Shown in pieces: positions 53,029-61,974 of a stretch of DNA of 64,000 nucleotides (its first letter is position 1; each line of letters starts with the position of its first letter). Source of the DNA: Rossellomorea vietnamensis (GTDB lineage: Bacteria > Bacillota > Bacilli > Bacillales > Bacillaceae_B). The position numbers and the translations under genes were made by a program. The notes under the pieces were generated by a model, which saw only the letters and a program-made list of their open reading frames with translations, was not told the DNA's origin and did no database searches. Location of the stretch: assembly GCF_008180415.1 (NCBI RefSeq), contig NZ_VTEI01000016.1:1-64000 (forward strand). Reading direction: 5' to 3'.

Positions 53029-53873
53029 AATACCGTTATTCCGCAGGCACCCCTTTTGAAAAGCTGGCACTTAAGGATCTCAACCTCCTTCTGCCTTCAA
53101 AAAAGTATACAGCGGTCATAGGGCATACCGGTTCGGGAAAATCCACTCTTCTTCAGCACTTGAATGCTCTATTGAAACCGACAGCAGGAAAAGTAGTCAT
53201 AGGAGAATATGAAATAACTCCCAAAAAGAAAAATAAACAATTAAAGCCAATCAGGAAACGCGTAGGTATCGTGTTCCAATTTCCTGAACATCAACTGTTT
53301 GAAGAAACAGTATTAAAAGATATATGCTACGGCCCTCTTAACTTTGGCGCCACACAGGAAGAGGCAGAAAGAAGAGCGAAGGAATTAATTCGGATTGTAG
53401 GGATGAATGAGGATGTACTGGAGCGCTCTCCTTTTGATCTTTCAGGGGGACAAAAAAGAAGAGTGGCCATTGCAGGCGTCCTAGCAATGGAGCCGGATGT
53501 GCTGGTACTGGATGAACCAACAGCAGGTCTTGACCCAAGGGGAAGGACAGAAATCATGGAGATGTTTCATCGGATCCATAGAGAAAAAGGTCTGACTACT
53601 GTACTTGTCACACACAGTATGGAAGATGCTGCTCAGTATGCGGATGAAATCGTCATTATGCAAAAAGGCAAGCTTGTGGGGAAAGGATCTCCTCAAGATA
53701 TTTTCTCAAAACCGGAATGGTTGTTTTCACTTGGGCTGGATGTGCCGGAAGTGGTGAAATTCCAATATAGTATGGAGCAGAAGCTTGGAATGAAATTCAG
53801 TAAGACATGTCTGACCATCGAAGAATTGGCTGCCGAAATGGGAGCCATCTCAGAACGCGGTGAACAGCCATGA
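53004..53873 (+). CDS. ecfA2: ECF transporter ATPase EcfA2
   Basis: This 289-aa second ATPase has Walker A IGHTGSGKST (about 38-47), Q-loop FQFPEHQLFEE, signature LSGGQKRRVAIAG and Walker B VLVLDEPTAGLDP. It overlaps both neighbours (25 bp with ecfA1, 4 bp with ecfT). It forms the shared energizing module used by many substrate-binding S components encoded elsewhere. Confidence 0.95.
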   Translation: MDISLEKVEYRYSAGTPFEKLALKDLNLLLPSKKYTAVIGHTGSGKSTLLQHLNALLKPTAGKVVIGEYEITPKKKNKQLKPIRKRVGIVFQFPEHQLFEETVLKDICYGPLNFGATQEEAERRAKELIRIVGMNEDVLERSPFDLSGGQKRRVAIAGVLAMEPDVLVLDEPTAGLDPRGRTEIMEMFHRIHREKGLTTVLVTHSMEDAAQYADEIVIMQKGKLVGKGSPQDIFSKPEWLFSLGLDVPEVVKFQYSMEQKLGMKFSKTCLTIEELAAEMGAISERGEQP

Positions 53874-54667
53874 TGGATAAAATGATATTCGGCCGTTATA
53901 TACCGAGCGATTCATTTGTACACCGAATGGATCCGCGCTCTAAGTTAATTTTTATTTTTGCCTTTATATGTATAGTTTTTCTTGCGAATAATGCTGTCAC
54001 CTATGCAGTACTTGGAGCTTTTACGCTGAGTGCCATGCTCTCGGTAAAGGTTCCGCTGAAGTTTCTCCTTGGAGGACTGAAGCCGGTGATGTGGCTCGTG
54101 CTGTTCACTTTTCTTCTTCATATCTTTTTTACTAAAGAGGGAGAGGTCCTGGCAGACTTCGGCTTTATCAAAATCTATGAAGAGGGTCTCAGGCAGGCTG
54201 TATTCATTTCTTTAAGATTCACCTATTTAATCATTGTGACAACCCTATTAACGCTTACCACCTCGCCCATCTCCATTACGGACGGTCTCGAGACCCTGCT
54301 GAACCCGTTGAAGAAGATCAGGTTTCCGGTGCACGAGATGGCACTGATGATGAGTATATCCCTCCGCTTCATTCCTACACTAATGGAAGAAACGGACAAG
54401 ATCATCAAGGCTCAGACAGCCCGAGGAGCAGAACTGGCCACAGGACCGGTTAAAGAGAGGATCAAGTCCATTGTACCCCTGTTAATCCCGTTGTTCGTCA
54501 GTGCGTTCAAAAGGGCAGAGGATCTGGCGACGGCCATGGAAGCCAGAGGGTATAAAGGCGGCGAAGGCAGGACGAAATACCGGGTTTTGAGATGGACTGG
54601 AACCGACACGGCTGTCCTGGGATCCCTCGTGGTACTGGCCGCGGTCCTATTAGTATTAAGAGGATAA
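53870..54667 (+). CDS. ecfT: ECF transporter transmembrane protein EcfT
   Basis: This 265-aa scaffold has several membrane helices (about 25-75, 105-130, 245-262) and two coupling helices with the ARG motifs QTARGAELA and MEARGYKGGE that dock into the ATPases. Two ATG codons are adjacent (53870, 53873); the first overlaps the ecfA2 stop (ATGA). S components are not in this window. Confidence 0.95.
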   Translation: MMDKMIFGRYIPSDSFVHRMDPRSKLIFIFAFICIVFLANNAVTYAVLGAFTLSAMLSVKVPLKFLLGGLKPVMWLVLFTFLLHIFFTKEGEVLADFGFIKIYEEGLRQAVFISLRFTYLIIVTTLLTLTTSPISITDGLETLLNPLKKIRFPVHEMALMMSISLRFIPTLMEETDKIIKAQTARGAELATGPVKERIKSIVPLLIPLFVSAFKRAEDLATAMEARGYKGGEGRTKYRVLRWTGTDTAVLGSLVVLAAVLLVLRG

Positions 54668-54680
54668 TGGGAGTGTTTCT

Positions 54681-55418
54681 ATGCAGCGAATAAAGTGTAC
54701 TGTGGCCTATGATGGCTCCCCGTTTGCAGGGTATCAGGTGCAGCCGGGGAAACGTACGGTCCAGCTCGAAATTGAAAAGGCCTTAAGCAGCATCCATAAA
54801 GGGGAAGAGTTGAGAATCACGGCCTCTGGAAGAACAGATGCCGGAGTCCATGCTAAGGGGCAGGTTTTTCACTTTGATACAAAGCTCTCTATTCCCGAGG
54901 ACAAGTGGCCTGCTGTGCTGAACAGTAAGCTGCCATCGGAAATTGTGGTCCGTTCAGCAGAAATGGTTCCGGAAGATTTCCATGCCCGTTTTTCGGCAGT
55001 GAAAAAAGAGTACCGGTATTCTGTTTACCGTAGTAGAACAGCAGATCCTTTTAAAAGGAACTTCGCCTTGCACTACCCGTTTCACCTGAATTTAGAAGAA
55101 ATGCATAAGGCAGCGGAGCATTTAATAGGTGAGCATGACTTTACCAGTTTCTGTTCTGCTAAGACGGATGTGGAAGATAAGGTCAGGACACTATACAAAA
55201 TTGATATAAGCGAAAGGGAAGATGAACTAACTTTTGCGTATACCGGGAATGGCTTCCTCTATAATATGGTCCGGATCCTGTCCGGCACCTTGCTGGATGT
55301 GGGAAGGGGCAAGTACAGCGCGGAAGAGGCGGGCGCCATGCTAAAGGCAAGAGACCGCAGTGCAGCAGGGAAAACCGCTGCTCCTCAAGGGTTGTATTTG
55401 TGGAAGGTTTTTTACTGA
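54681..55418 (+). CDS. truA: tRNA pseudouridine synthase A
   Basis: This 245-aa enzyme makes pseudouridine at positions 38-40 of tRNA anticodon arms. The catalytic aspartate lies in ASGRTDAGVHAKGQ (about 49-62). KKEYRYSVYRSR and GNGFLYNMVRILSGTLLDVG are family motifs. Start is ATG, 13 bp after ecfT, in the usual ecfA1-ecfA2-ecfT-truA unit. Confidence 0.97.
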   Translation: MQRIKCTVAYDGSPFAGYQVQPGKRTVQLEIEKALSSIHKGEELRITASGRTDAGVHAKGQVFHFDTKLSIPEDKWPAVLNSKLPSEIVVRSAEMVPEDFHARFSAVKKEYRYSVYRSRTADPFKRNFALHYPFHLNLEEMHKAAEHLIGEHDFTSFCSAKTDVEDKVRTLYKIDISEREDELTFAYTGNGFLYNMVRILSGTLLDVGRGKYSAEEAGAMLKARDRSAAGKTAAPQGLYLWKVFY

Positions 55419-55560
55419 GGGTTGTAAAATGGTTAGCTTCTCCTCTTTGCAAAGAAGAAAAACCGTATTCTTTGCACCTGAAAATTCTTGACTGAACAGA
55501 GGATTTAGAAAAGCTTTTATACTTTTTTTCTAAAACAACTAATCCAGGTGTAACATTCCC

Positions 55561-55589
55561 TTGACATCCCGGCGTGAACAAGATATTAT
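55561..55589 (+). promoter_or_regulatory. SigA promoter of rplM-rpsI
   Basis: TTGACA (55561-55566), a 17-bp spacer and TATTAT (55584-55589) lie immediately before the L13 leader. Confidence 0.85.
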
Positions 55590-55603
55590 AACATATGGTA
55601 TGT

Positions 55604-55645
55604 TATTAACCCCACGATAAGCCCCGGAATCTTATTGTGATTAAA
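55604..55645 (+). promoter_or_regulatory. Ribosomal protein L13 leader
   Basis: CACGATAA (55613-55620) pairs with TTATTGTG (55632-55639) around the loop gccccggaatc, preceded by TTAACCC. This is the pattern of the L13 leader RNA known before rplM in Firmicutes, through which L13 is thought to limit its own synthesis. Confidence 0.75.
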
Positions 55646-55703
55646 GATATATACTATCGGAACTTAAATGATTTATGAATGATAAATATTAGGAGGGTAA
55701 CTC

Positions 55704-56141
55704 ATGCGTACGACATATATGGCAAAAGCTAATGAAATCGAACGTAAGTGGTTCGTTGTTGACGCTGAAGGCAAGACTCTTGGTCGCCTTTCCAGCGAAG
55801 TAGCAGCAATCTTACGTGGTAAACACAAACCAACTTTCACACCACACGTTGACACTGGTGATCACGTGATCATCATTAATGCATCTAAAATTGAATTGAC
55901 AGGTAAGAAACTTACCGATAAAATCTACTACCGTCACAGCCAGCACCCAGGCGGTTTGAAATCCCGTACGGCTCTTGAAATGCGTACAAACTACTCAGAA
56001 AAAATGCTTGAACTTGGAATTAAAGGTATGCTTCCAAAAGGATCTTTAGGCCGTCAAATGTTCAAGAAATTGCATGTTTTCGCAGGCGCTGAGCATACGC
56101 ACCAAGCACAACAACCAGAAGTTTACGAACTTCGTGGATAA
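55704..56141 (+). CDS. rplM: 50S ribosomal protein L13
   Basis: This 145-aa early assembly protein begins MRTTYMAKANEIERKWFVVD and has GDHVIIINASKIELTGKK and the MLPKGSLGRQMFKKLHVFAG segment. AGGAGGGTAAC precedes ATG. It is co-transcribed with rpsI from its own promoter. Confidence 0.98.
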   Translation: MRTTYMAKANEIERKWFVVDAEGKTLGRLSSEVAAILRGKHKPTFTPHVDTGDHVIIINASKIELTGKKLTDKIYYRHSQHPGGLKSRTALEMRTNYSEKMLELGIKGMLPKGSLGRQMFKKLHVFAGAEHTHQAQQPEVYELRG

Positions 56142-56163
56142 TTAATAAGAGGAGGTTATTATC

Positions 56164-56556
56164 TTGGCACAAGTTCAATATTACGGAACTGGTCGTCGTA
56201 AGAGCTCAGTAGCTCGTGTACGTTTAGTACCAGGTAACGGAAAAATCGTTATTAATGATCGTGAAGTAGAAAACTACATCCCATTCGAAGCACTACGTGA
56301 GGTTATCAAACAACCTCTAGTTGCAACTGAAACTGTTGGCAACTACGATGTGTTGGTAAACGTTAACGGTGGTGGATACACTGGCCAAGCTGGTGCAATC
56401 CGTCACGGTATCGCCCGTGCATTGCTTCAAGCTGATCCTGAATACCGCGGAACTCTTAAGCGTGCAGGATTACTGACTCGTGACGCTCGTATGAAAGAAC
56501 GTAAAAAATACGGTCTTAAAGGCGCTCGTCGTGCACCTCAGTTCTCAAAACGTTAA
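56164..56556 (+). CDS. rpsI: 30S ribosomal protein S9
   Basis: This 130-aa protein ends in the conserved tail APQFSKR, which touches P-site tRNA. GTGRRKSSVARVRLVPGNGK and GAIRHGIARALL are typical. The TTG start with AGAGGAGGTTATTA upstream gives MAQVQYYGTGRR. Confidence 0.98.
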   Translation: MAQVQYYGTGRRKSSVARVRLVPGNGKIVINDREVENYIPFEALREVIKQPLVATETVGNYDVLVNVNGGGYTGQAGAIRHGIARALLQADPEYRGTLKRAGLLTRDARMKERKKYGLKGARRAPQFSKR

Positions 56557-56572
56557 TATTTATTATCGTTCG

Positions 56573-56605
56573 ATCCCAGCTGGTTTATCCAGCTGGGATT
56601 TTTTT
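56573..56605 (+). terminator. Terminator after rpsI
   Basis: ATCCCAGCTGG and CCAGCTGGGAT form an 11-bp perfect stem, followed by seven T. Confidence 0.95.
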
Positions 56606-56699
56606 GTTTGTCCTGATGCTGCTAATAATCACTGTGTCGACAAGTCGGTTTACCTATATAGTGCGAGAGGCTGTTAAAGGTTTGGAGGGGGGAATAGGC

Positions 56700-56855
56700 T
56701 TGCAGAGGATATTGTTTCTTGATAGTGTGCTCAAATCCTTTCGTCGTTCTTATCCCGATACATATGATATTTTCCAGGGTGGGAAAGCAGTCATGAAACA
56801 GTCATTTTGTCGAAAAAATAGAAAGCGCCGAAAAACTTGCTGTTTCCTAAGATAA
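56700..56855 (+). CDS. Possible small basic protein, unknown
   Basis: I do not recognise this 51-aa frame. It starts at TTG 8 nt after a strong ribosome-binding site (GGAGGGGGG, 56684-56692). Its second half is basic and contains cysteines (KQSFCRKNRKRRKTCCFLR). The same frame extends upstream into the rpsI terminator without initiation signals. There is no promoter. B. subtilis has ybaJ near here, but this does not resemble a methyltransferase. It may be chance. Confidence 0.22.
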   Translation: MQRILFLDSVLKSFRRSYPDTYDIFQGGKAVMKQSFCRKNRKRRKTCCFLR

Positions 56856-56893
56856 TAATCGTTTTTCAGTAGCCCGGCGGTAACTTCAAGACA

Positions 56894-56985
56894 CAAGTGT
56901 CACATAGGAAGCATGTAAAGGACAGTTCGAGCCAAAGATGAAGCTCAAGTGTCACATAGGAAGCGTGTAAAGGACATTTCAAGCA
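56894..56985 (+). repeat. Two-copy 52-bp direct repeat
   Basis: CAAGTGTCACATAGGAAGC begins at 56894 and again at 56946, each followed by GTAAAGGACA and TTC-AGC: two units at a 52-bp step with few differences. A perfect inverted repeat ATCACCT-ca-AGGTGAT follows at 56988-57003. The rpsI-ybaK gap (about 600 bp) otherwise holds only the possible small frame at 56700. Confidence 0.85.
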
Positions 56986-57163
56986 ATATCACCTCAAGGT
57001 GATGATGTTAGTTGGTCATCTCTGCCCTGCAGGCAGCTGAAAACTCATAAAAATTTATATTCGTATATCAGGGGGCATAACGGTCACCAGGCAGAATTGG
57101 AAACCATTGCTCGAATGAAGTAGAACTTTAAGCAAAAAATACGTTCAAAGGGAGGGAACAGCT

Positions 57164-57610
57164 TTGAGCGTTATTACTTCATTTAATTCTAAGAGAAGAG
57201 AGAAGCAGATACAGCATGAAAGGAAGCTGCTGCGGGAAATCTCAATAAAGATGCTCCAAGAAAGTGTCCGAAAGCATTTTGGACAGATAAAAGTACAGGG
57301 CGGGGTCTTGATGCAGCAGGGGTTTGATGAAGCCTGCTTTGATGTGGCTATAGAAGCCTATTTACTTGGAGGCAAGTTAAGCAAATTTGGTTATGGCGGA
57401 GAGGCTGAAGAAGAAGTTCAGAATCGGTGTAAACCTGAGATGAAGCATTATATCGATACACTATATAACTTCTGGCTTTATTGGTCAGAGATCGGTGTTT
57501 CCAATGCAGTGGATGAGTCCTTTTACTACAGCTGTGAACATTTCGTTGAAACATGGTGGAGTGAAGGATACAGAAACGGCATCAAGAGACATAAAATGAG
57601 AATGCATTAA
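57164..57610 (+). CDS. ybaK: YbaK family protein (DUF2521)
   Basis: This 148-aa protein of unknown function matches the Bacillus YbaK family: a charged helical N-terminus (KRREKQIQHERKLLREI), the AIEAYLLGGKLSKFGYGGEA core and the C-terminal FVETWWSEGYRNGIKRHKMR. TTG start with AAAGGGAGGGAAC upstream. It precedes cwlD, as in B. subtilis. No catalytic motif is seen. Confidence 0.88.
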   Translation: MSVITSFNSKRREKQIQHERKLLREISIKMLQESVRKHFGQIKVQGGVLMQQGFDEACFDVAIEAYLLGGKLSKFGYGGEAEEEVQNRCKPEMKHYIDTLYNFWLYWSEIGVSNAVDESFYYSCEHFVETWWSEGYRNGIKRHKMRMH

Positions 57611-57680
57611 ATTTATTCCGGCAGTTCTAAAATCTACCCTTGTCCCATATTTTTTATAGAGATGGGGGAGGGGAAATTAA

Positions 57681-58403
57681 ATGAACAATAAGCTGAAGAT
57701 GATAGGGGTTGCCGGAGTAGTCATCATCCTTTTTTTTATATTTCAGTATAAATTGCTGGACACGAATACATGGGAATCGTGGAACCTGCCTTTATCAGGG
57801 AAGATTATATACCTGGATCCCGGGCATGGCGGAGCTGATGGAGGCGCTGACAGCGGAGAGGGCAGCGCCAAGGTCCTTGAAAAAGATATTGCATTGAATG
57901 TAACGTTGATGCTGCGGGATTACTTTCAGGAGCAGGGAGCACTCGTCATCCTGACAAGGGAAGATGATCATGACCTGGCACCTGAAGGAATGAAAGGATA
58001 CAGCAGACGAAAGACGGAAGACCTTAAAAAACGGCTGGATCTCATCAATTCCTCAGATGCAGATCTGTATCTAAGTATTCATTTGAACGCTATTCCTTCC
58101 AGCAGGTGGAGCGGGGCACAAACGTTTTATAATCCAAAGTTTAAAGAAAACAAAGAGGTTGCCACGTCCATTCAGTCAGAGCTGATCAGGAATCTGGAAA
58201 ATACGAAGAGAGAGGCAAAAGGAATCCAGAATGTGTATCTTGTTAAGCACATCAACAAGCCAGGTGCACTGGTGGAAATCGGATTTCTTTCCAATCCAGG
58301 TGAAAAGGCCAATCTCATGACTGAAAAATACCAGCAAAAAGTGGCAGCCTCTATATATGAAGGAGTACTAAAGTATTATGATGAGAAAACTGATGAGGAA
58401 TAA
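57681..58403 (+). CDS. cwlD: N-acetylmuramoyl-L-alanine amidase CwlD
   Basis: This 240-aa Amidase_3 zinc enzyme works with PdaA to make muramic-delta-lactam in spore cortex, needed for germination. One N-terminal membrane anchor (about 8-24) precedes the catalytic domain. Zinc ligands: H in YLDPGHGGADGG, E in VLEKDIALN, H in LSIHLNAIP. Catalytic E is in VEIGFLSNPGEK. ATG follows GGGGGAGGGG. The stop lies inside its terminator. Confidence 0.95.
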   Translation: MNNKLKMIGVAGVVIILFFIFQYKLLDTNTWESWNLPLSGKIIYLDPGHGGADGGADSGEGSAKVLEKDIALNVTLMLRDYFQEQGALVILTREDDHDLAPEGMKGYSRRKTEDLKKRLDLINSSDADLYLSIHLNAIPSSRWSGAQTFYNPKFKENKEVATSIQSELIRNLENTKREAKGIQNVYLVKHINKPGALVEIGFLSNPGEKANLMTEKYQQKVAASIYEGVLKYYDEKTDEE

Positions 58404-58418
58404 TCCTCTCAGTTTTTT
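58386..58418 (+). terminator. Terminator overlapping the end of cwlD
   Basis: AACTGATGAGGA pairs with TCCTCTCAGTT (one bulge) around the stop codon and is followed by seven T. Confidence 0.85.
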
Positions 58419-58489
58419 TATTTGGCACCTAAGCAATATCTGTCAATTGATGTACCTCCTTTGCAAGTTGGTCCGCTAGTAAAAGTGTT

Positions 58490-59925
58490 GGTTGGTTATG
58501 TCCCGTCGGTTGAGTAGATACATGAGTGAGGGGTTCTGACCGGAGATATGTCTTCAAGAGATTCGGGTGGATACATGAGTGAGTGGTTTTTGCTGGAGAT
58601 ATGTCTTCGAGATGCTCGAGTGGATACATGAGTGAGTGTTTTTTGCTGGAGATATGTCTCCAAGCGGCTCGAGTGGGTACATGAGTGAGTGGTTTTTGTT
58701 GGAGATATGTCTTCAAGAGATTCGAGTGGATACATGAGTGAGTGGCTTTTGCTGGAGATATGTCTCCAAGCGGCTCGAGTGGATACATGAGTGAGGGATT
58801 TTTGCTGGAGATATGTCCTCAAGCGGCTCGAGTGGATACATGAGTGAGTGGTTTGTGCTGGAGATATGTCTCCAAGAGGTTCGAGTGGATACATGAGTGA
58901 GTGGAATTAGTCCAAGATATGTCCTCAAGCGGCTCGAGTGGATACATGAGTGAGTGGTTTGTGCTGGAGATATGTCTCCAAGAGGCTCAAGTGGATACAT
59001 GAGTGAGGGGGGGGGTTGGAGATATGTCTTCAAGAGGCTCGAGTGGATACATGAGTGAGTGGTTTTTGTTGGAGATATGTCTTCAAGAGGTTCGAGTGGA
59101 TACATAAGTGAGTGGTTTTTGTTGGAGATATGTCCTCAAGTTCTCAAGCCGCTCGAGTGGATACATGAGTGAGTGGTTTCTTGCTGGAGATATGTCTCCA
59201 AGAGGCTCGAGTGGATACATGAGTGAGTGGTTTTTGTTGGAGATATGTCTTCAAGAGGTTCGAGTGGATACATAAGTGAGTGGTTTTTGTTGGAGATATG
59301 TCCTCAAGTTCTCAAGCGGCTCGAGTGGATACATGAGTGAGTGGTTTTTGTTGGAGATATGTCTTCAAGAGGTTTGAGTGGATACATGAGTGAGGTTTCT
59401 TGCTGGAGATATGTCTTCGAGAGGCTCGAGTGGATACATGAGTGAGCGGAATTAGTCCAAGATATGTCCTCAAGCGGCTCGAGTGGATACATGAGTGAGG
59501 GGTTCTGACCGGAGATATGTCCCCAAGAGGTTCGAGTGGATACATGAGTGAGTGTTTTTTGATGGAGATATGTCCTCAAGCGGCTTGAGTAGATACATGA
59601 GTGAGGGGGTTTTGTTGGAGATATGTCTCCAAGAGGCTCGAGTGGATACATGAGTGAGCGGATTTAGTCCAAGATATGTCCTCAAGCGGTTCGAGTGGAT
59701 ACATGAGTGAGTGGTTTTTGCCGAAGATATGTCTTCAAGAGGTTGGAGTGAATACATAAGTAAGCGGGTTTAGTCAGAGCTATGTCTCCACAAAGCTGCA
59801 ATCGAAACATGAGTAAGCGTTTTTAACCTGAGATACGTACCCAAACAGTTCGATAGGGCTATATGAGTGTATGTTTATCACCTCAGCTATGCCTTCGCCC
59901 TGCCGGTATGAATGCAAGGGTAAGT
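58490..59925 (+). repeat. 53-bp tandem repeat array B (about 26 units)
   Basis: GAGATATGTC-type blocks recur every 53 bp: 58543, 58596, 58649, 58702, 58755, 58808, 58861, 58914, 58967, then after small indels up to 59830. Each unit also has GTGGATACATGAGTGAGTGG. The blocks align base for base with array A at 0.6-1.5 kb. Units at 59125 and 59293 share a 9-bp insertion, marking a 168-bp internal duplication. Edge units are degenerate. Minus-strand frames through it are by-products. Confidence 0.96.
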
Positions 59926-60160
59926 CAGTGTATTGCAAAGTCAAGCTGCTTTCAAAAGAGCCAGGTTCTTTCGATGATATAACTCCCGATTGATGAACAG
60001 ATGATAAAATATCCTGAAATAAATACTCATAATGATTTCCGTCATCAAATGAATTTATGTTATTTTCTCCCTCCAAGCTGTTAGACAATTCAATAGAATT
60101 AGAATATGTTATACTGAAAAAGAATGTAAACGAATTCAGTATTAAAGGAAGGTGTAAAGA
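59926..60160. other. Spacer between array B and salA
   Basis: The AT-rich stretch before salA has a possible -10 TATACT (60110-60115) with no convincing -35. No gene is supported. Expression of salA must start here or read through the array from cwlD. Confidence 0.5.
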
Positions 60161-61222
60161 ATGTTAACAGAACAACAAGTGAGAGATTTATTATATAAAA
60201 TTAAAGATCCTTTCTTACATAAAACACTCGAGGAAACCAACGGTGTTGTTGAAGTTAGTGTAAAAGAAGAGAAAAGCCATGTCAGCGTGAAGGTAGCGAT
60301 TGCGAAGACGGGGACTGCTGAACAGATGAAGATGCAGCAGGAAATCGTCAAGATACTAAAAGAAAATGGTGCTGAAACGGTTGGTATTCGTTTTGCTGAC
60401 CTTCCGCCAGAAGAGCTTGAAAAACATAGAGGAGCACAACCTGAAGTTGATGGGGAATCCGGCAGCCTGCTTTCACCTGGAAGCAAGACAACCTTTATCG
60501 CTATCGCGAGCGGAAAAGGCGGCGTTGGAAAATCAACTGTTGCCGTAAATCTTGCTGTTTCACTGGCGCGTGCAGGCAAAAAGGTCGGATTGGTTGATGC
60601 TGACATCTACGGATTTAGTGTTCCGGATATGATGGGAATTGTAAAGAGACCTGTCGTAAGAGGTGAAAAAATCATTCCAGTTGAAAGATTCGGGGTGAAG
60701 GTAATATCCATGGGATTCTTTGTGGAAGACAATGCTCCAGTTATTTGGAGAGGACCGATGCTTGGCAAGATGCTCAATAACTTCTTTGGCGAAGTGGAGT
60801 GGGGAGAACTTGATTACCTGCTGCTGGATCTGCCGCCGGGAACAGGAGATGTAGCTCTTGATATTCATACGATGCTTCCGCAGTGTAAAGAAATCATTGT
60901 GACCACTCCTCACCCTACAGCGGCTTTCGTTGCTGCGCGTGCAGGGGCCATGGCCTTAAGCACAGATCATGAAATCCTGGGTGTTATAGAAAATATGTCT
61001 TACTTCGAGAGCAAAACGACTGGAGAGAGAGAATATGTCTTTGGAAGGGGAGGCGGCGAGAAGCTATCTGAAGAATTAAGAACGGAGCTTCTTGGACAAC
61101 TTCCTCTTCAACAGCCTGACTGGGATGAAGATGACTTTGCTCCGTCTGTATACGATGTGGACCACCGCATAGGCAAAGTCTATGGAGACATCGCCCACAA
61201 AGTGATTAACTTGCTTTCTTAG
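60161..61222 (+). CDS. salA: P-loop ATPase SalA (Mrp/NBP35 family)
   Basis: This 353-aa protein has an N-terminal MIP18/DUF59-like domain (about 1-85), then the deviant Walker A ASGKGGVGKSTVAVNLA (about 116-132) and DADIYGFSVPDMMGI. Many Mrp proteins carry a CxxC iron-sulfur motif after ENMSYF; here the sequence is ENMSYFESKTTG with no cysteine, as I recall for B. subtilis SalA, a regulator that represses scoC. AAGGAAGGTGT precedes ATG. Iron-sulfur carriage is therefore less likely than a regulatory role. Confidence 0.9.
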   Translation: MLTEQQVRDLLYKIKDPFLHKTLEETNGVVEVSVKEEKSHVSVKVAIAKTGTAEQMKMQQEIVKILKENGAETVGIRFADLPPEELEKHRGAQPEVDGESGSLLSPGSKTTFIAIASGKGGVGKSTVAVNLAVSLARAGKKVGLVDADIYGFSVPDMMGIVKRPVVRGEKIIPVERFGVKVISMGFFVEDNAPVIWRGPMLGKMLNNFFGEVEWGELDYLLLDLPPGTGDVALDIHTMLPQCKEIIVTTPHPTAAFVAARAGAMALSTDHEILGVIENMSYFESKTTGEREYVFGRGGGEKLSEELRTELLGQLPLQQPDWDEDDFAPSVYDVDHRIGKVYGDIAHKVINLLS

Positions 61223-61226
61223 AGCA

Positions 61227-61266
61227 AAAAAGAGCGGTGAACTTATATGGTTCACTGCTCTTTTTA
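61227..61266 (+). terminator. Bidirectional terminator between salA and gerD
   Basis: AAAGAGCGGTGAAC and GTTCACTGCTCTTT (one mismatch) are flanked by A-run and T-run, so it can serve salA on + and gerD on -. Confidence 0.9.
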
Positions 61267-61281
61267 TAATGCGAAAAGGAG

Positions 61282-61938
61282 TTAAGCTCCGCCTTCACCG
61301 CCGGATTCTTCGGAACCTCCGCCGCCTCCGGACTCACCTCCGCCGCTTTCACCCCCGCCTTCTTGACCCTGCTCTCCGCCCTGGCCTTTCATTTCCCCGG
61401 CTGCTTTAAGCAGGATATCTTGAATCTTGGCTTTGAATAATGGGCTTTCAAAGGTTTCGGTTACAACCTGCTGCAGGTGTTCTCTGTATTCCTTGCTCTT
61501 CAGCGTCTCCCCGATTTCCTTTTGAATTTCTGGATCCTTGAGAATATCCATGACCATTCCTTGGTACTCGGGATCTTTCATGAGGTCTTTTAAAAGCTTT
61601 TCATTTTCAGTTTTCATGCTCTTAGCCATCTGTTCAGCAAATTTTGGATCTTCAAAGGATTTTTTCCAAAATTCGCTTCCTTTTTCTGATGTGAGGGTCG
61701 TGACAATGGTCTCTTTTACGACACTTTCATCCATGATCAGCTGCTGTTTCACTTTTTCATCCGTCATGATTTCCTGAATCGCTTTCTTTCCATCATCTGT
61801 TTTTAGTATATCAACAACCATTTTCTTGGTCTCGTCGTAGTCAGGCTGGCTGGCGCTTGCTTGTCCGCCTCCTCCGCCGCCACAGGCAGATAGTATGAGG
61901 AGCGGCAGCAGTACCAAAAGTAAGGATAGTTTTTTCAT
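61282..61938 (-). CDS. gerD: Spore germination lipoprotein GerD
   Basis: This 218-aa lipoprotein is needed for clustering of germinant receptors in the inner spore membrane. It has a lipoprotein signal peptide with lipobox LSAC (C19), a helical core of repeated DPE/DPK motifs, and a Gly/Glu/Ser-rich low-complexity tail (about 180-218). The reverse-strand ATG has GAAAGGGGC upstream. A SigG-type promoter precedes it, fitting forespore expression. Confidence 0.95.
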   Translation of the reverse strand: MKKLSLLLVLLPLLILSACGGGGGGQASASQPDYDETKKMVVDILKTDDGKKAIQEIMTDEKVKQQLIMDESVVKETIVTTLTSEKGSEFWKKSFEDPKFAEQMAKSMKTENEKLLKDLMKDPEYQGMVMDILKDPEIQKEIGETLKSKEYREHLQQVVTETFESPLFKAKIQDILLKAAGEMKGQGGEQGQEGGGESGGGESGGGGGSEESGGEGGA

Positions 61939-61974
61939 TTTAAAGCCCCTTTCACTTCAAAATATCCCTACAAT

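Noticed and set aside
58429..59757. Six overlapping minus-strand frames of 77-132 codons in array B
   Set aside because: They arise from the stop-poor minus strand of the 53-bp unit, exist in all three frames and have no initiation signals.
59780..60088. Minus-strand 102-codon frame upstream of salA
   Set aside because: TTG start without ribosome-binding site; its distal half is degenerate 53-bp repeat.
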